Part shown: positions 24,230 to 35,209 of the stretch, one piece after another
Position numbering within the stretch: position 1 is the stretch's first letter
Layout of the letters: each line of letters opens with the position of its first letter
Assembly (NCBI GenBank): GCA_022592435.1
Contig: JABYQS010000004.1
Span: 310,001 to 374,000, forward strand
DNA: 64,000 nucleotides
From: Cerioporus squamosus
Taxonomy: Eukaryota; Basidiomycota; Agaricomycetes; Polyporales; Polyporaceae
Reading direction: 5' to 3'
Notes under the pieces: model-generated
What the model was told of the DNA's origin: nothing
The model's input: only the letters and a program-made list of their open reading frames with translations
Databases searched by the model: none
Made by a program: the position numbers and the translations under genes

Positions 24230-25493
24230 TCAATCCTTGGCATTCAAGAAAGCATCCAGCTCTGCGTCGAGCTCCTCCTGGGTGGCTTTGGGTCTTGGTG
24301 GTCTCCTCTCCCGCGTCCTTTCCCTACTGTCCCTGCTTCCCCGCCCACGGCGAGCATCAGGCTCTGAGAACCTGTCCTCCAAGTCCTGCTTTCCTCCTCC
24401 ACCCCGCGCCCGCCGAGGTAGCGCCGCCGTAAGCCGCGATGCGAGTGAGTCAGGATGCGCACGAATTCGCGAGGTGCGCTCCAGTAACGTCCGACCATCC
24501 TTCTCCAAGTAGTCGGACCGCATCTTCGACGGCGGTGACGGCGGTGGTGCATCCTCGTCCTCCGCGAGGAATCTGTCCAGCTCGTCGTCGAGCCTCTCCC
24601 TTTCCTCCGCCTCCGCAACAGGGTCGGTTACCGGTCGCCGCCTCTTCGGGGGCGGCGGACCTTCCTCGAACGTCTTCCCAGCATCCTGTCCGTACTTCCT
24701 GTAGAACTCGCTCTCCTTCTTCGCCCCACGCTTCTTCACGTCCTCTGTCCGCGCCCACCGCATCCGCAGGATGCCCTTCAGACCTTCGCTCGTTCCGAGG
24801 GTCGCGTTGATGCGGTCTTCGGCGGGCCAGATAGCCACGGGGATGGGTTTGGCGGTTACGGTGCTGTCTTCGCGCGACGGCTCCTCGGCGAGGGACTTCT
24901 GGAGGGTGCGAAACGCGGAGCGCGCATCTGCCTTGGACTCGAACACCAGGATGCAGGTGGTATCGTCTATCCATTCGAGACCCATGGGATGTGCGTCGAA
25001 GTGTGTTGCGTATGCGAAGATGTTGGAAGTGGGAAGGTGGGAGATGGGTGCGCCATGGAGGAGGATCGCGTTTTCCCTGATCGGGGACTCTACGCGCGTT
25101 ATGAGCCGTTTAATCAAGCATGAATAGCGAGATAACACGTACCTTCTTCGTCCATGTCTACGTCATGAGGCGCGTCCTCGTCTTCGTCGCGTCGACGCTG
25201 CGCCACATGACAATGGTGGCCCAAAAGAACAGGGAAGAATAGACAAAGGTGTCTCGCACATCAGGTCTCCCTTCATATTACGAGCGATGCTGTTGCAAGC
25301 GCACCTTCCCGACCCGCGATTTGGAGGCGTCGGAGAGTAGGTAGACCTTGTTGCTGGAAATGCGGTCTGCTAGAGAACGACCAGAACTCTCGCCGGAATC
25401 AGCTGCGGCAGTCGACGGGACGGTATCCACGGGTAATGGGTCATCGTAAGAGAGGATAGTGACGTCGTCTAGAGGTTCAGCGAGAGATTCCAT
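24230..25493 (-). CDS. NCBP3-like RNA-binding protein
   Basis: Three exons: 25493-25305, 25197-25143 and 25089-24230, giving 367 aa. The central region (AILLHGAPISHLPTSNIFAY, then GLEWIDDTTCILVFESKADA) resembles the RRM-like domain of nuclear cap-binding protein subunit 3, and the downstream LRMRWARTEDVK block fits too. An acidic patch and RGRGSRDSRERTRERRPPRP follow, ending TQEELDAELDAFLNAKD. That end resembles the short helical UAP56-binding motif (UBM/FoP type) of mRNA export factors. The likely role is cap or mRNP binding in nuclear mRNA export. The first exon ATG is supported by in-phase joins. A 36-bp near-palindrome lies 49 bp upstream. Confidence 0.8.
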
Positions 25494-25541
25494 GGCGAAG
25501 GGGCGAGAAGTGGCAGCACTGGCAGTGGCAGCGGAATCGGA

Positions 25542-25577
25542 GTGTCGGCATGAGCGCTTAAGCGCTCACACCGACAC
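25542..25577. repeat. 36-bp near-perfect palindrome
   Basis: The two 18-bp arms match at 16 positions with no spacer, centred between 25559 and 25560. It sits 49 bp upstream of the ATG of the NCBP3-like gene. It could be a dimeric regulator site or form a hairpin near the 5' end of the transcript. Confidence 0.75.
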
Positions 25578-26599
25578 GATGGACTATGGGCGTCTATGAT
25601 ACCTTATGCGGCTGTGGAGGAAGCAAGCGGCGGCTCATGATGTTGAACCACAATTGCGTCGTCTCTTGAAGTTCGATGTCTCACTCGCCTGAGGTTCAGT
25701 AACATTTTGGATAGACTCAGCAAAGACAGCAAACAGCGCGATCGGCGGATGTTGCCTCGTGTGCCCATCATATGGACGTCACATCCGAGTCCGGGACCCG
25801 GGAGTGTGCACTGCTAGGCAGTAGATGATAATGGCGGTATGTACTCATTTTGGCTATATAAAGCTCTGCTCATGCAGCCCAACCCAGCTCTCTCTCCGAT
25901 TTTCTCCCTCGGTGCCTAGCTCGTTCTACTATCGAACGATACCGCTTGCGCCTATCTTCGACCGCCCGCAACTGGCACCGCACCTTCCTCGCTGTCTTCA
26001 GTCCACCGAGGGCACAATAGAGAAGTAACGGCAGGAACGACTGTAATGATCCTTGCTGATGGCAATTGTACCCGCAGGGACGACTACCGTCGGAAGCCGT
26101 CATGGCCGCCCTTGCACCGACATGTGTTCCTGCCCATCACGGTGTCCCGCTATCTCGCCCTGTCGGAGTCGCACCCCTTGCTTCGCCCTCGCATGCTCTA
26201 CAGTGATTTCCATGTACTCGGCAGCAAGGGCCATGTTCTTCAGCCTTCCACCGCGTCCCGGTGGACTGCTTGTGGTCTTTGGCCGGCGGCTGCCTGCTCC
26301 TTCAACGACTTTCTTTCCACACCCATCGGTGTTCCCCCTCGGTACCCGTACGGATCTGCAGCATGGACGATTTGTTCTGCTTAGTGACGCTCTTCGGCGA
26401 CAAAAGTGTTGACAGAATACTCGCCTCTCGTTCTCACTGGTGTCCTGCCCCTGGCACCTCGTACCTAATCGCCGAATGCATATAACATCCACCGCATATG
26501 CAATGTGTCACCCATCGGGTCTCAGAGTCCGAGGCAGTCTATCCCCATCCCAGAACTGCCAAATAACACTTGCCCCTGCATCCGCCACTCCCGCGAACC
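25578..26599. other. intergenic with a TATA-headed segment
   Basis: A CTATATAAAG element at 25854-25863 is followed by about 700 bp without a convincing gene. Short frames starting at ATG 26046 (112 codons) and at about 26230 (57 codons) exist, but I cannot support either as a protein. The end carries the WSC gene promoter. Confidence 0.4.
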
Positions 26600-27385
26600 A
26601 TGGCCCGCCTCGCCCTCACATCCCCAGGCTCAGCTCCACTCGCCCTCCTCGTCATCCTCTTCCTCGCCCGTTTCGCGCACTCCTTCGCGACGCCGTTCAT
26701 CCCGCTCAACTGGACGACGCTCTCCGCGTGCGCCGTCGACAACGCCGACCGCATCATCGCGGACGACGTCACGACGCAGACGACGGACAACACGCCCGCG
26801 TCGTGCATCGAGTCCTGCGCGGCGCTCGGCTTCGGGTACGCGGGCGTCGAGTTCGGGAACGAGTGCCACTGCGGGACGGGCCTCGACGACGCTGTGGAGA
26901 GCGCCCCGGGCTCGGACTGCAACGTCGCCTGTGTGGGCGACGGCACGCTCTCGTGCGGAGGCTCCTGGCGCATCCAGGTAACGACCCGCTGCTGCATTGA
27001 TGTTTCTTCGAGTACGCTGACGTGCGTGTCACTTGGAATTCAGGTCTATACGTTCCCCGCCCTCCGTCCAGGGGCCTGGGCGTACCAGGGCTGCATCGCG
27101 AACGCGCCCGACGCGCCTGCCTTCACGACGGACACTTCCACGCAGACTTTCGCTACGAACCTCGATCTCGTCAACCAGTGCCTGCAGGCATGCTCCCGCC
27201 AGAGCTTCACCTTCGCTGGTGTCGAGAACGCCGGAACGTGCCAGTGCAGCAACGGCGGTATTGCGACGGACGCTCAGAAGGTGTCTGAGGCGGAGTGCAA
27301 CTCGCTTTGCCCGCTGCCGGGGGATGCAGGTTTCGAGTTCTGCGGAGGCGTTCAGCGGTTGGGTGTGTTCAAGTTCACGGGGTGA
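26600..27385 (+). CDS. secreted protein with two WSC domains
   Basis: Two exons: 26600-26977 and 27044-27385, giving 239 aa. A signal peptide is clear (basic MARLAL start, hydrophobic PLALLVILFLARFAHSFA, cleavage near residue 30). Two WSC modules follow. Module 1: SCIESCAALGFGYAGVEFGN, ECHCG, then SDCNVACVGDGTLSCGGSWR. Module 2: YQGCIANA, QCLQACSRQSFTFAGVENAG, TCQCS, then ECNSLCPLPGDAGFEFCGG. WSC domains bind carbohydrate, in fungi usually at the cell wall. No transmembrane segment or GPI signal follows, so it is probably secreted or wall-bound. The 66-nt intron keeps the frame open, so intron retention would add 22 residues. Function beyond glycan binding is inference. Confidence 0.9.
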   Translation: MARLALTSPGSAPLALLVILFLARFAHSFATPFIPLNWTTLSACAVDNADRIIADDVTTQTTDNTPASCIESCAALGFGYAGVEFGNECHCGTGLDDAVESAPGSDCNVACVGDGTLSCGGSWRIQVTTRCCIDVSSSTLTCVSLGIQVYTFPALRPGAWAYQGCIANAPDAPAFTTDTSTQTFATNLDLVNQCLQACSRQSFTFAGVENAGTCQCSNGGIATDAQKVSEAECNSLCPLPGDAGFEFCGGVQRLGVFKFTG

Positions 27386-27829
27386 AAGAGACTTTTCTGC
27401 AAAGTTCCTGCAGGACGTGGTTGGTGTGTTTACATAGAGACGGGTCGTTGTCGCGACAGTTTGTATCACTTACCTGGTTTTGTTCCAATTTTGTTTTTAG
27501 GGTTGCTTTCGAGTCGTGTGTTGCTGGATTGGGCCTGTTAGCAGGGTCATTATACCACTTGCATGAGTTCTTCGGTTTTCCGGCGGTCGAGTGCGTTCTG
27601 TTTCATGGATGGTATTGCTACATACGTCGAGGGGACCCCATGATACATGACCATAAAACAGAGGAGATGTCAAGCGGAAGCACAAAATCACGACACAAAC
27701 TGTCAGCTCCCAATCAGCTCCAGCCCTCCCAAAGCTGTTGGTATAAGCGTGCGGGCCGTGTTGCGTAGCAGCCTGCGCGTGATCGTGCGACACCCGAGCG
27801 TCCTCCCCGCAAGCATAGAGCGGAAGCAT
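27386..27829. other. intergenic between convergent genes
   Basis: T-rich just after the WSC stop, consistent with 3' UTRs. No gene is seen. Confidence 0.5.
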
Positions 27830-28754
27830 CTAGTAGAGGCGGATCGGCTTGCCCATCGTCGACTTGATGTGCAGCGACTTGACATTCTGCCAGTTCTTCT
27901 TGAGCAGGGAGACAAGGAAGTTGATGCCTGTTCGCATAGCGCGTCAGCGTGAGTCGCGAAACACCTGAGAGGAAGGGAAACGCACTCAGCATGACGTTGC
28001 CAAGAACCTGGTCGTCGGTCATCTGGACGTGGCCGACGGCAACACCCAAGCAGAGGACCTTCTTGAGCTGGAACTTGATCGTCGAGCGGACCTCGTTCAG
28101 CTTGTTGTTGAGGTCCTCGGCGTGCGAGACGGGGGTGGGGAACTTGCCCGCCTTGGAGAGACCGGGGCCGAGCAGACGGGGGATCTGCTTAATGAGGGCC
28201 TCGGAGGCAAGGAAGGCATCGTAGCTCTTGGCGAGCTTCTTGACGAGCTTCTTGTTCTTGTTGAGCCTGCGCAAGGGCGAGAGCCCGTGTGAGCACTGCG
28301 GGACCTCGCAGGCGGGAGGGAACGGGGACGCGAAGGTGAGAGTGATACGCACTTCTTCAAGTCGTCGACGGACTTGTACTCAAGGTCGATCTGCTTGGCA
28401 CGATCGATGTCCGCAGCATCGGCGAGAATGCAGATGGACATGCGCGGACGGGGGATGTGGGGAAGCCTGCACGGAGGAAGGTCCAAGCTCAGATACAATT
28501 CAAGGTCAGAGTAATAAGAGCGAACGCACTTGACGGTACCCGAGAAACGCTTGTCACGCTGCGGGTCGTAGTTCTTGAGACCAATCTGGAGCTCGATGGT
28601 CTCGACGAAGTTGCGCTTCTTCTCGCCGTTGGACTCGGCGAGGAGCTCCTTGATGGAACCCCGCACGCTTGACACTGAAAGCTTGCTTCCGCTGTGGGTT
28701 GCGGCATTTCAACCTCCTGCCTCCGCATTATACGATATAGCATACGGACCTCAT
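27830..28754 (-). CDS. RPL10A: 60S ribosomal protein uL1 (L10a)
   Basis: Five exons: 28754-28750 (inferred), 28691-28530, 28466-28353, 28266-27986 and 27927-27830, giving 219 aa. uL1 forms the L1 stalk at the ribosomal E site. Conserved blocks: [40 protein letters not shown], then [67 protein letters not shown], and the C-terminal MGKPIRLY. The start is uncertain: no in-frame ATG precedes the conserved [14 protein letters not shown] without a splice. An ATG at 28754 joined to 28691 gives [10 protein letters not shown] and a whole number of codons but uses a weak donor (GTCCGT). Using the nearby GTATGC donor would give MRSLSVSS instead. Confidence 0.92.
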
Positions 28755-29082
28755 GTCTTTTTCGTTACCTCGGAGGGTCTTGAGGGCTGTTTGTCGTTGA
28801 CGATGTCCACTGCACCGCGTAGCCAAATCTTTGGCGGATGGCTGCCGTGGGAATCAACTGTATAGCGTGACAAAGTGTGACTACGGTCACCTTCAACGGG
28901 GAATCGGGCCGACTGCCGGCGATCGCGCTCGACGCCCGTCGCCGACGCGACGCGTCCCGCGGAGACGCCGGCTATGCGGTCATTCCCACGTTTGGTCCCT
29001 GTACGACGTGCTCCTGCTTCCGCTCAACTTGAACCGAATCCTACATATATACTCGACGCACACATCGTATCCCCTTCCCGCT
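28755..29082. promoter_or_regulatory. divergent promoter region
   Basis: The uL1 gene and the mitochondrial-protein gene at 29083 diverge from this stretch of about 330 bp. Nothing else is seen. Confidence 0.5.
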
Positions 29083-29778
29083 ATGTTATCAATGGCCGCA
29101 ACCAACATGCTCTGTCGTCCTTTTATCCCACATGTTCCCGTTACTCGCGCACTTGCTATCCCTGCCCTGCGGCTCGCGCACACATCCGCTCTACGTCACT
29201 ATCATCTAGCGGCTTCTGCTCGTTCACCTACTCCGTCAAGACCTTCACCTCCTGCGCGTGAAGTGCTCCTGTCTCGTTCATTCTCCACGACACCGCGGAG
29301 GCAAGCAGAAGAGGACCCTAATCTTCAAACTATGTTCGCGCAGCAGCAGAAGCTGCTCAAGCTCCTGCAGGATAAGCCAGAGGTGCTAGAGAACATCAAG
29401 GAGTTCGTGGCATTGCTCCAGAATAACGGTGCGTCCCACTATAAATGGCGGTACGAGCGAATGTTAACCTCAGACTGTATGGCGTCTCTGTCTTCCGATC
29501 TTGCGTGACGTTGGACGATACGCAGGCGTTGACGTGCACTCTGGCCAGATGCCGAGCAAGATGGACATGTTCAAGCTGCTCATGAAGACGGAAATCCGCG
29601 AGAGCGCGATGAAGATGGCTGCGGCGTTCCAGGAAGCGGGGATTGATCTGCAGTCTAAGGTTGGAGACTTCCACTCTGCGGCTTCCTCCGTGCGGTGGCT
29701 GACGATACTCTCTCTGCCCCACAGGATATGATGCAGTCGCTCATGGCCATGCAGAAGCAATTCAAGGGCGACAAGTAG
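29083..29778 (+). CDS. small conserved mitochondrial protein, unknown function
   Basis: Three exons: 29083-29428, 29526-29659 and 29725-29778, giving 177 aa. The first 80 residues look like a long mitochondrial presequence (Arg/Ser/Ala/His rich, ending near SRSFSTTPRRQAEEDPNL). The mature part is helical and charged: FAQQQKLLKLLQDKPEVLEN, then KEFVALLQNNGVDVHSGQMP, SKMDMFKLLMKTEIRESAMK, MAAAFQEAGIDLQSKDMMQS, then KQFKGDK. I do not recognise a named family. The consistent splice phases and codon use make the gene real. The last donor (GTTGGA) is weak. Confidence 0.8.
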
Positions 29779-30558
29779 GCGAGAGCGCCATCTCGACGCG
29801 TCACATTGGTTCTAGGACACTGTATCATATAGTCGACATGCTGTCTATCGTACGCACTTGCTAGATATGAACTCACCTCGCCTCTCTTCACAGGAGGTCG
29901 CCACGGGTGCAGACGCGCTCCCATGATGATGCATAAACGGAACGTGAAGCGGTCGATGGCGTTCTGAATGAGTAGGTGAGCAGTGGCACACTGGCACACT
30001 GGGCCACATCGAGCGATAAACTTGCATGATTCGTACGCGTGGCGGGGAAGGCAGGCGGGAAGGGCACAGTGGATGCTTAGTCGAGATGCGTCCACGCAGC
30101 GCACAGCGAGGACGTCCCAATGAGTCAAGACGATCGCCGCGCTAAGGACGTGCTCCGTGGCCAGAAATACTGTGGATGTCGATTGGGGATTGGTGGAACT
30201 GAAGGGGGCCTGGGCCCCGCCGGGCGTGTACGTATTGCGCGGTGGAGGGACGCATCTCAAGGGGCGGGAGGAGCAAGGAGTATCGAGAGCCCGTCGTGGG
30301 GAAAGCTGTCGTCGGTGGGGCCATCGCTGCGAGTGAGAGACACATGCGGCGGGCAGCGCTGGACGGACAGGCTGAGTGAGCGGCGAGCGCTGGCCCAAAT
30401 GACGTAGTAAAACTCAATGACGCCATGGAGCAAACCTCACTTGCCTCGCCTTCAAATCACCCTCTCCGCCCGCCGGTCAGCCACACTTTCCTCCTCCTCC
30501 TCCGTCCCCGTTTCCGTCCGCACTCCCGCATACATCCATACCCGTCTCTTCCTCAGCT
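29779..30558. other. intergenic, no gene supported
   Basis: The minus strand is open for long stretches, but no family, exon chain or good start is visible. The right end is a C/T-rich leader typical of a fungal promoter before the kinase. Confidence 0.45.
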
Positions 30559-33072
30559 ATGCCCACCGGGACAGGCGTCGTCGACGCTTTCAAGAGTCAG
30601 TCCATCGCGCGCCGCGTTCTGCCGGAGTTTTTACTCACTCCCCACGCCCATCAGATCTTATCCGCCATGGCAAGAACCACCACTCCTCTCGGCAGCAGGA
30701 GGAAGCAGCCTATCAGCACGCCTACACCCAGTCCCAGATGCAGCAACAGCAGCAGCAGCGTGCCGCTGAGCAGCAGAGCCGTCAGCAGAGAGAAGCCCAG
30801 CAGCAGCAGCAGCAGCAGCAAACTCAGAAGCAATCGAATCCGAAGTACAAGGAGCACGTCGAGCAGATCGTCCAGGAGGAACGTGAGGCTAAGGGCAAGA
30901 TGCCCGTCTACAAAGGCCTCGAGAACTACAAGCTGCTAGAGAAGATGGGCGAGTGAGTGCCTGATACTTTTCGCCGTATTGGTTTCTCGTCTTCTTGCTG
31001 GGCGGTTGTCACGATCATACGCGCGCTACGTCGTGTCAGTGCCCAAAATCGCCTCTCCTACCTGTCTCGATCCCCGCGAGGACGAGCTACGCGTTCTCGT
31101 TTTCGCGGGTTCGACGCGTCTGACGATGGGTGACTCGATCTTGGCGGGCGTGACTCCAGACTTCACAGAATAGATTCACGACGTGTCATGCACCGTCGTC
31201 TGTCCTTCGCGTTTGCTATCGTTGTTGCATACAGCTGTTAACTTACTCTTCTCCGCAGTGGTGCATTCTCGAATGTCTACAAAGCGATCGATCTCCGATC
31301 AGGGCAGAAGGTCGCAGGTGAGCCAACCGACCCCGGTCGTACGCGGCTACACATGGACCAACACATATGTTTGTAGTCAAGGTTGTACGCAAGTATGAGC
31401 TCAGTGCTTCTCAGGTTAGTGATACATTCATTCTTCCCTCGTTTTCATTCATTATGTACCTCTCTCTCTCTCGTACGCCGTGTCTGCAGGCCGGCGAGAA
31501 GCATCTGAACCGTGAGTTCAAAAAGAAACCGCGGGTCACAGAGGTGCATTCAATTTGTGTATGCTGGTCTCCAGGCTGACGTCCTTCCGTCTGCGTAGAG
31601 GGCAAATATCCTCAAAGGCATGTATCGCACTCACGTCTGCATAGGGCTCCGCTGACGTATGCTCCAGAGGTCCAAATCATGCGTGGAATCAATCACCCAT
31701 CAATAGTCAAGCTCCTAGCATTCTTTGAATCACCAGAGCACTACTTCTTGGTGCTCGAGTGTACGTTGCTCCTATGACGTCTTGTCCTGCTGATGTGAAC
31801 TGATGCTTTTCCGCAGTGATGGAGGGCGGCGAGCTCTTCCACCAAATCGTCAAGCTCACGTATTTTAGCGAGAACCTCGCGCGACACGTCATTGTCCAGG
31901 TCGCCCAGGGCATCCGATACCTGCACGAAGAGCGAGGTGTTGTTCATCGGGATATCAAGCCTGAGAACCTCCTCTTCGAACGTATACCTATCGTTCCTTC
32001 CAAGAACCCGCCGCCCAAGCAATTCGATGAGGACAAGGAAGATGAGGGCGAGTTCATACCCGGAGTCGGTGGAGGCGGCATTGGCAGAGTGAAGATTGCG
32101 GATTTCGGCCTCAGCAAGGTGGTCTGGGACGAGCAGACGATGACGCCATGCGGTACGGTGGGTTACACGGCGCCTGAGATCGTCAAGGATGAGCGATACA
32201 GCAAGAGTGTCGACATGTGGGCGATGGGCTGCGTACTCTATACCCTCCTCTGCGGCTTCCCCCCATTCTACGACGAGAGTATCAATGTCCTCACCGAGAA
32301 GGTTGCACGTGGATACTACACCTTCTTGAGCCCTTGGTGGGATACCATCAGTCCCTCAGGTAGGCCCCCTTTGCGGTTTATCGGTGACTCGAGTTCGCTG
32401 ACCGCCGCGATAGCCAAGGACCTCATCACCCATCTCCTCTGTGTCGATCCAGCGCAGCGATATACCATTGACGAGTTCCTCGCGCATCCTTGGATAACCG
32501 CGGCGCCCGGGCCTGCACCTCCCCCTACGCCTCGCACCAGCCTGCCGCGGGCACTCGACTCGCCCCTCCTTGCGGAAGCATGCGGCGGTGTCAGGGAAGC
32601 GCGGTCGCCTGGCCTGGCCAGTCTCAAGGAGGCGTTCGACATCACTTACGCCGTACACCGTATGGAAGAGGAGGGAGCGCGGCGTCGTGCACAGAAGGGG
32701 GGCGCAAACCGCGGCTTCCTCGCGAATCTCAACGAGAGCGACGAGGAAGAGGAGCGCGTACCAATACCATCGAAGCAGCCACCTGCAGGCGCAGGCGCGA
32801 AGGTGGCCGCGAAACGTGCAGTCCAGGGCGACGCCTACGACGGTCGTGCGGGACAGCGCGACCGTGGAAAGAGGACAACCGGCGTATCGAAGGGAGGGTT
32901 CGAGCTTGACCTGGAAGGTGCCACGCTACTGGGCAGGAGACATAAGCGTGGGGCGGACGGCGGCGTCGCAGGCATTGGGGCGCACGGTGGAAGCCCTCTC
33001 AATCAGGTCACGAAGGAGCAAGATCGCGACGCGCCGATGGAGGTACCAATGTCGCCGATGCGAGTGGACTGA
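30559..33072 (+). CDS. Srk1/Rck2-type MAPK-activated serine/threonine kinase
   Basis: Eight exons: 30559-30595, 30655-30952, 31259-31317, 31377-31414, 31490-31543, 31599-31617, 31668-31760 and 31817-33072, giving 617 aa. In yeasts this CaMK-group family acts downstream of the Hog1/Sty1 stress MAPKs. The N-terminus is Gln rich. The kinase domain has GDGAFSNVYKA (glycine loop), VAVKVVRKYEL (catalytic lysine), GVVHRDIKPENLLF (catalytic loop), a family-type insert with KEDEGEFIPGVGGGGIGRVK, ADFGLSK (metal-binding DFG), GTVGYTAPE and WAMGCVLYTLLCGFPPFYDE. The C-terminal tail FELDLEGATLLGRRHKRG is a likely regulatory segment. Exon 6 is only 19 nt and intron 6 (31618-31667) uses a GC donor. Intron 2 is 306 nt. 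Domain assignment is certain; the Srk1/Rck2 subgroup is very likely from the insert and tail. Confidence 0.93.
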
Positions 33073-34234
33073 GTTGGTCGGTCAGTTATACATGACGTTT
33101 GCCCTGACCTTGACTGTAGCTTTGGATTCGCATTTTCCGCCCATCGTATTCTCGCCTGTTAGATCTCATCGTCGCTGCCACGCACGCGTTGTCTGCTGGT
33201 CATGTTGTGTGTACTATATATATTATGTTGTAGTTTCGATCGTCTCCGCCACTTTCCTCCCCCTCGCTCCCGAATTCCCGCAGCTGGTACCTAGCCGTCT
33301 TATGCTTGCGATATACGTCGTAACGTTTCCATGTCGACTCCGATGCATTATTCTGTCCACACTCATCTACACATCCTTACATATACAGGACAGTGTATAT
33401 CGATATCCGAGTAGGTTCTGGGACACGACATGATGAGTCGGAGCAGTACGTCAACTGGATGGATATTGCACACGTAGCCCCATTGAGGTGAGTATGTAAC
33501 GATTTCCTCCACTTCCGCCGTGAACACGAGCATGGTCTGTGGCATATGGTTATCCTGCGCACTGAGTGTGTAAGCTTGTGAGTCCAGGAACGATTACGCG
33601 AAGTCCGGCTACGTGAACATCGAAGTGTTGGCTTCGAGGCCAGACTCAAGGACATCATGTGACCGCGCCTCGCTTATACGCGTCCCCGGGCCCAATTCGC
33701 GCGTCGACCCTTTCCTTTCGTCGTACGCGACGTCGGCCTCTTCAACCAGACTCTACCATCCCAAGCTCCTTCATGTCGTGAAACGCGGTTTGTCTGATGA
33801 GATACGATCATCCCACGTTAAGGGTGACGAGGAAGAGCGCCCCAGCAAAGTCGCCAGAGGGACGGAGCAAGGGCAGCATGTCCCTGCTATAGAGACTTCT
33901 GGTATGTCGCCTACTTTGTGTGTCAACTTTAGTGGCGAGGCTCCGAATACAGAATCCTCTCAGATACGCTGCTGATAGCATGCCCTCGCACGTCTTGGTC
34001 AGGGGTAGCATCCTTCGAGAACGTCGTGATTTTGTATGGACGCTAGTTCTGGTTCTTCCTCCGGAGCTCGATGTGCTGAAATAATTTCCCAGCGGCAACT
34101 CATATAGCACTGCATCCGTGACTGACCCAGAACAGGCTTCCGAAGACGAGATCGAAGCTGCTGAGAGTGCTACATGGGTGCTGGATCCGACCTCTTCTCT
34201 CTTTCCTAGGGTCTGACATTTGAGAGCCATATAG
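33073..34234. other. unassigned stretch upstream of the esterase exons
   Basis: The start of the esterase gene should lie here but no GDS block can be read. Open pieces exist on the plus strand (33613-33975) and on the minus strand (around 33545-33390, with MLVFTAEVEEIVTYSPQ). Neither can be assigned. Confidence 0.35.
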
Positions 34235-35007
34235 GTGGACTGGCTGGAAGTCAGGTTGCACCAGCAGCAGAAGAAGACGACGGCTGTCCACAACTTCTCT
34301 TTTCCCGGAGCCACGGCGGAGGACGACCTAGAGACGCAGCTGGCGAAGTTCTTCGCCAAGTTCCCCTCAAAAAGCTCCCGAAAGTCTGAACCACCGCTAC
34401 ATCCTTCACGCACATCGTATGTTGAGCAAGGCGTTTATCACGACTTGTCGCTCCCGTGTGTGTCGTAAAAGCTGACATATTCGCGCAGTGTTCCACCTCG
34501 GAATAAACGATTGCGGCGCGACCGACGAAGACGACCTCGACGAGATCGTCGAGAAGCTCTTGGATGCGGCACACGACCTGTACGTCAAGGCCGGTGCACG
34601 CAATTTCATCTTCATGGACGTGATCCCCATGGACCGCACGCCTGGAGGTAAGTAGTCAGTGACACCTCGCTGTCGAGCATACGACTTATTACGCTGAAAC
34701 CTGTGTCAATTCAGCACAGGACACAGACTCGGAGGACACGATGTCCTCCCGAGTCGAGGCTTGGAACGAGGCTCTGCGCACCCGCGTCGCAGAGTTCGCG
34801 AATTCGGCCTCTCAGGCCTCCGTCTTTCTCTGGTTGACTCATGCGACATTGACAGAGATTCTGGATGACCCGGAGCAGTTCGGCTATACGGCGGACGACG
34901 TTACGGACGAAGGCGGCGGGATCTGGTTGGACGACATACACGCCACGTCCAGTGTCCACAAGATACTGGCGGAACGCTTCGCGAGGACGTTCCTCCCGGA
35001 ACTATAG
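34235..35007 (+). pseudogene. SGNH/GDSL-type esterase, 3' part, probably damaged
   Basis: Three exons of an SGNH hydrolase like fungal CE16 acetyl esterases are readable: 34235 to about 34433, 34489-34647 and 34715-35007. Block II is VHNFSFPGATAEDDL, block III is LGINDCGATDEDDLDE, then AGARNFIFMDVIPMDRTPG, and block V holds WLDDIHATSSVHKIL with the catalytic His in place. Missing: block I with the nucleophile serine (GDS) cannot be found in any frame upstream. At the best splice (donor GTATGT after 34433, acceptor before 34489) the two exons disagree by one base. A gene with an undetected 5' end is possible, but two defects in one gene suggest decay or sequence error. Confidence 0.6.
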
Positions 35008-35209
35008 GTGTCGCAGAATCCTAAGAGAGTCAAGCCGGCCGGAAGGTGCTCAGATGCTATTCTTCCACGAGATCCAGGTATAATACAATCCAGCAGTATC
35101 AACGACATTCAAGAGGTATCATTATATGTACAGTATACGGTATATAACCACGACGTCCGCACTCTATATCACACTCCACAACTGCAGTCCGCACAGCGAC
35201 AGCCACAAC

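Noticed and set aside
29655..30398. 247-codon minus-strand frame upstream of the kinase
   Set aside because: It overlaps the last exon of the mitochondrial-protein gene, lacks a convincing ATG start and shows no domain.
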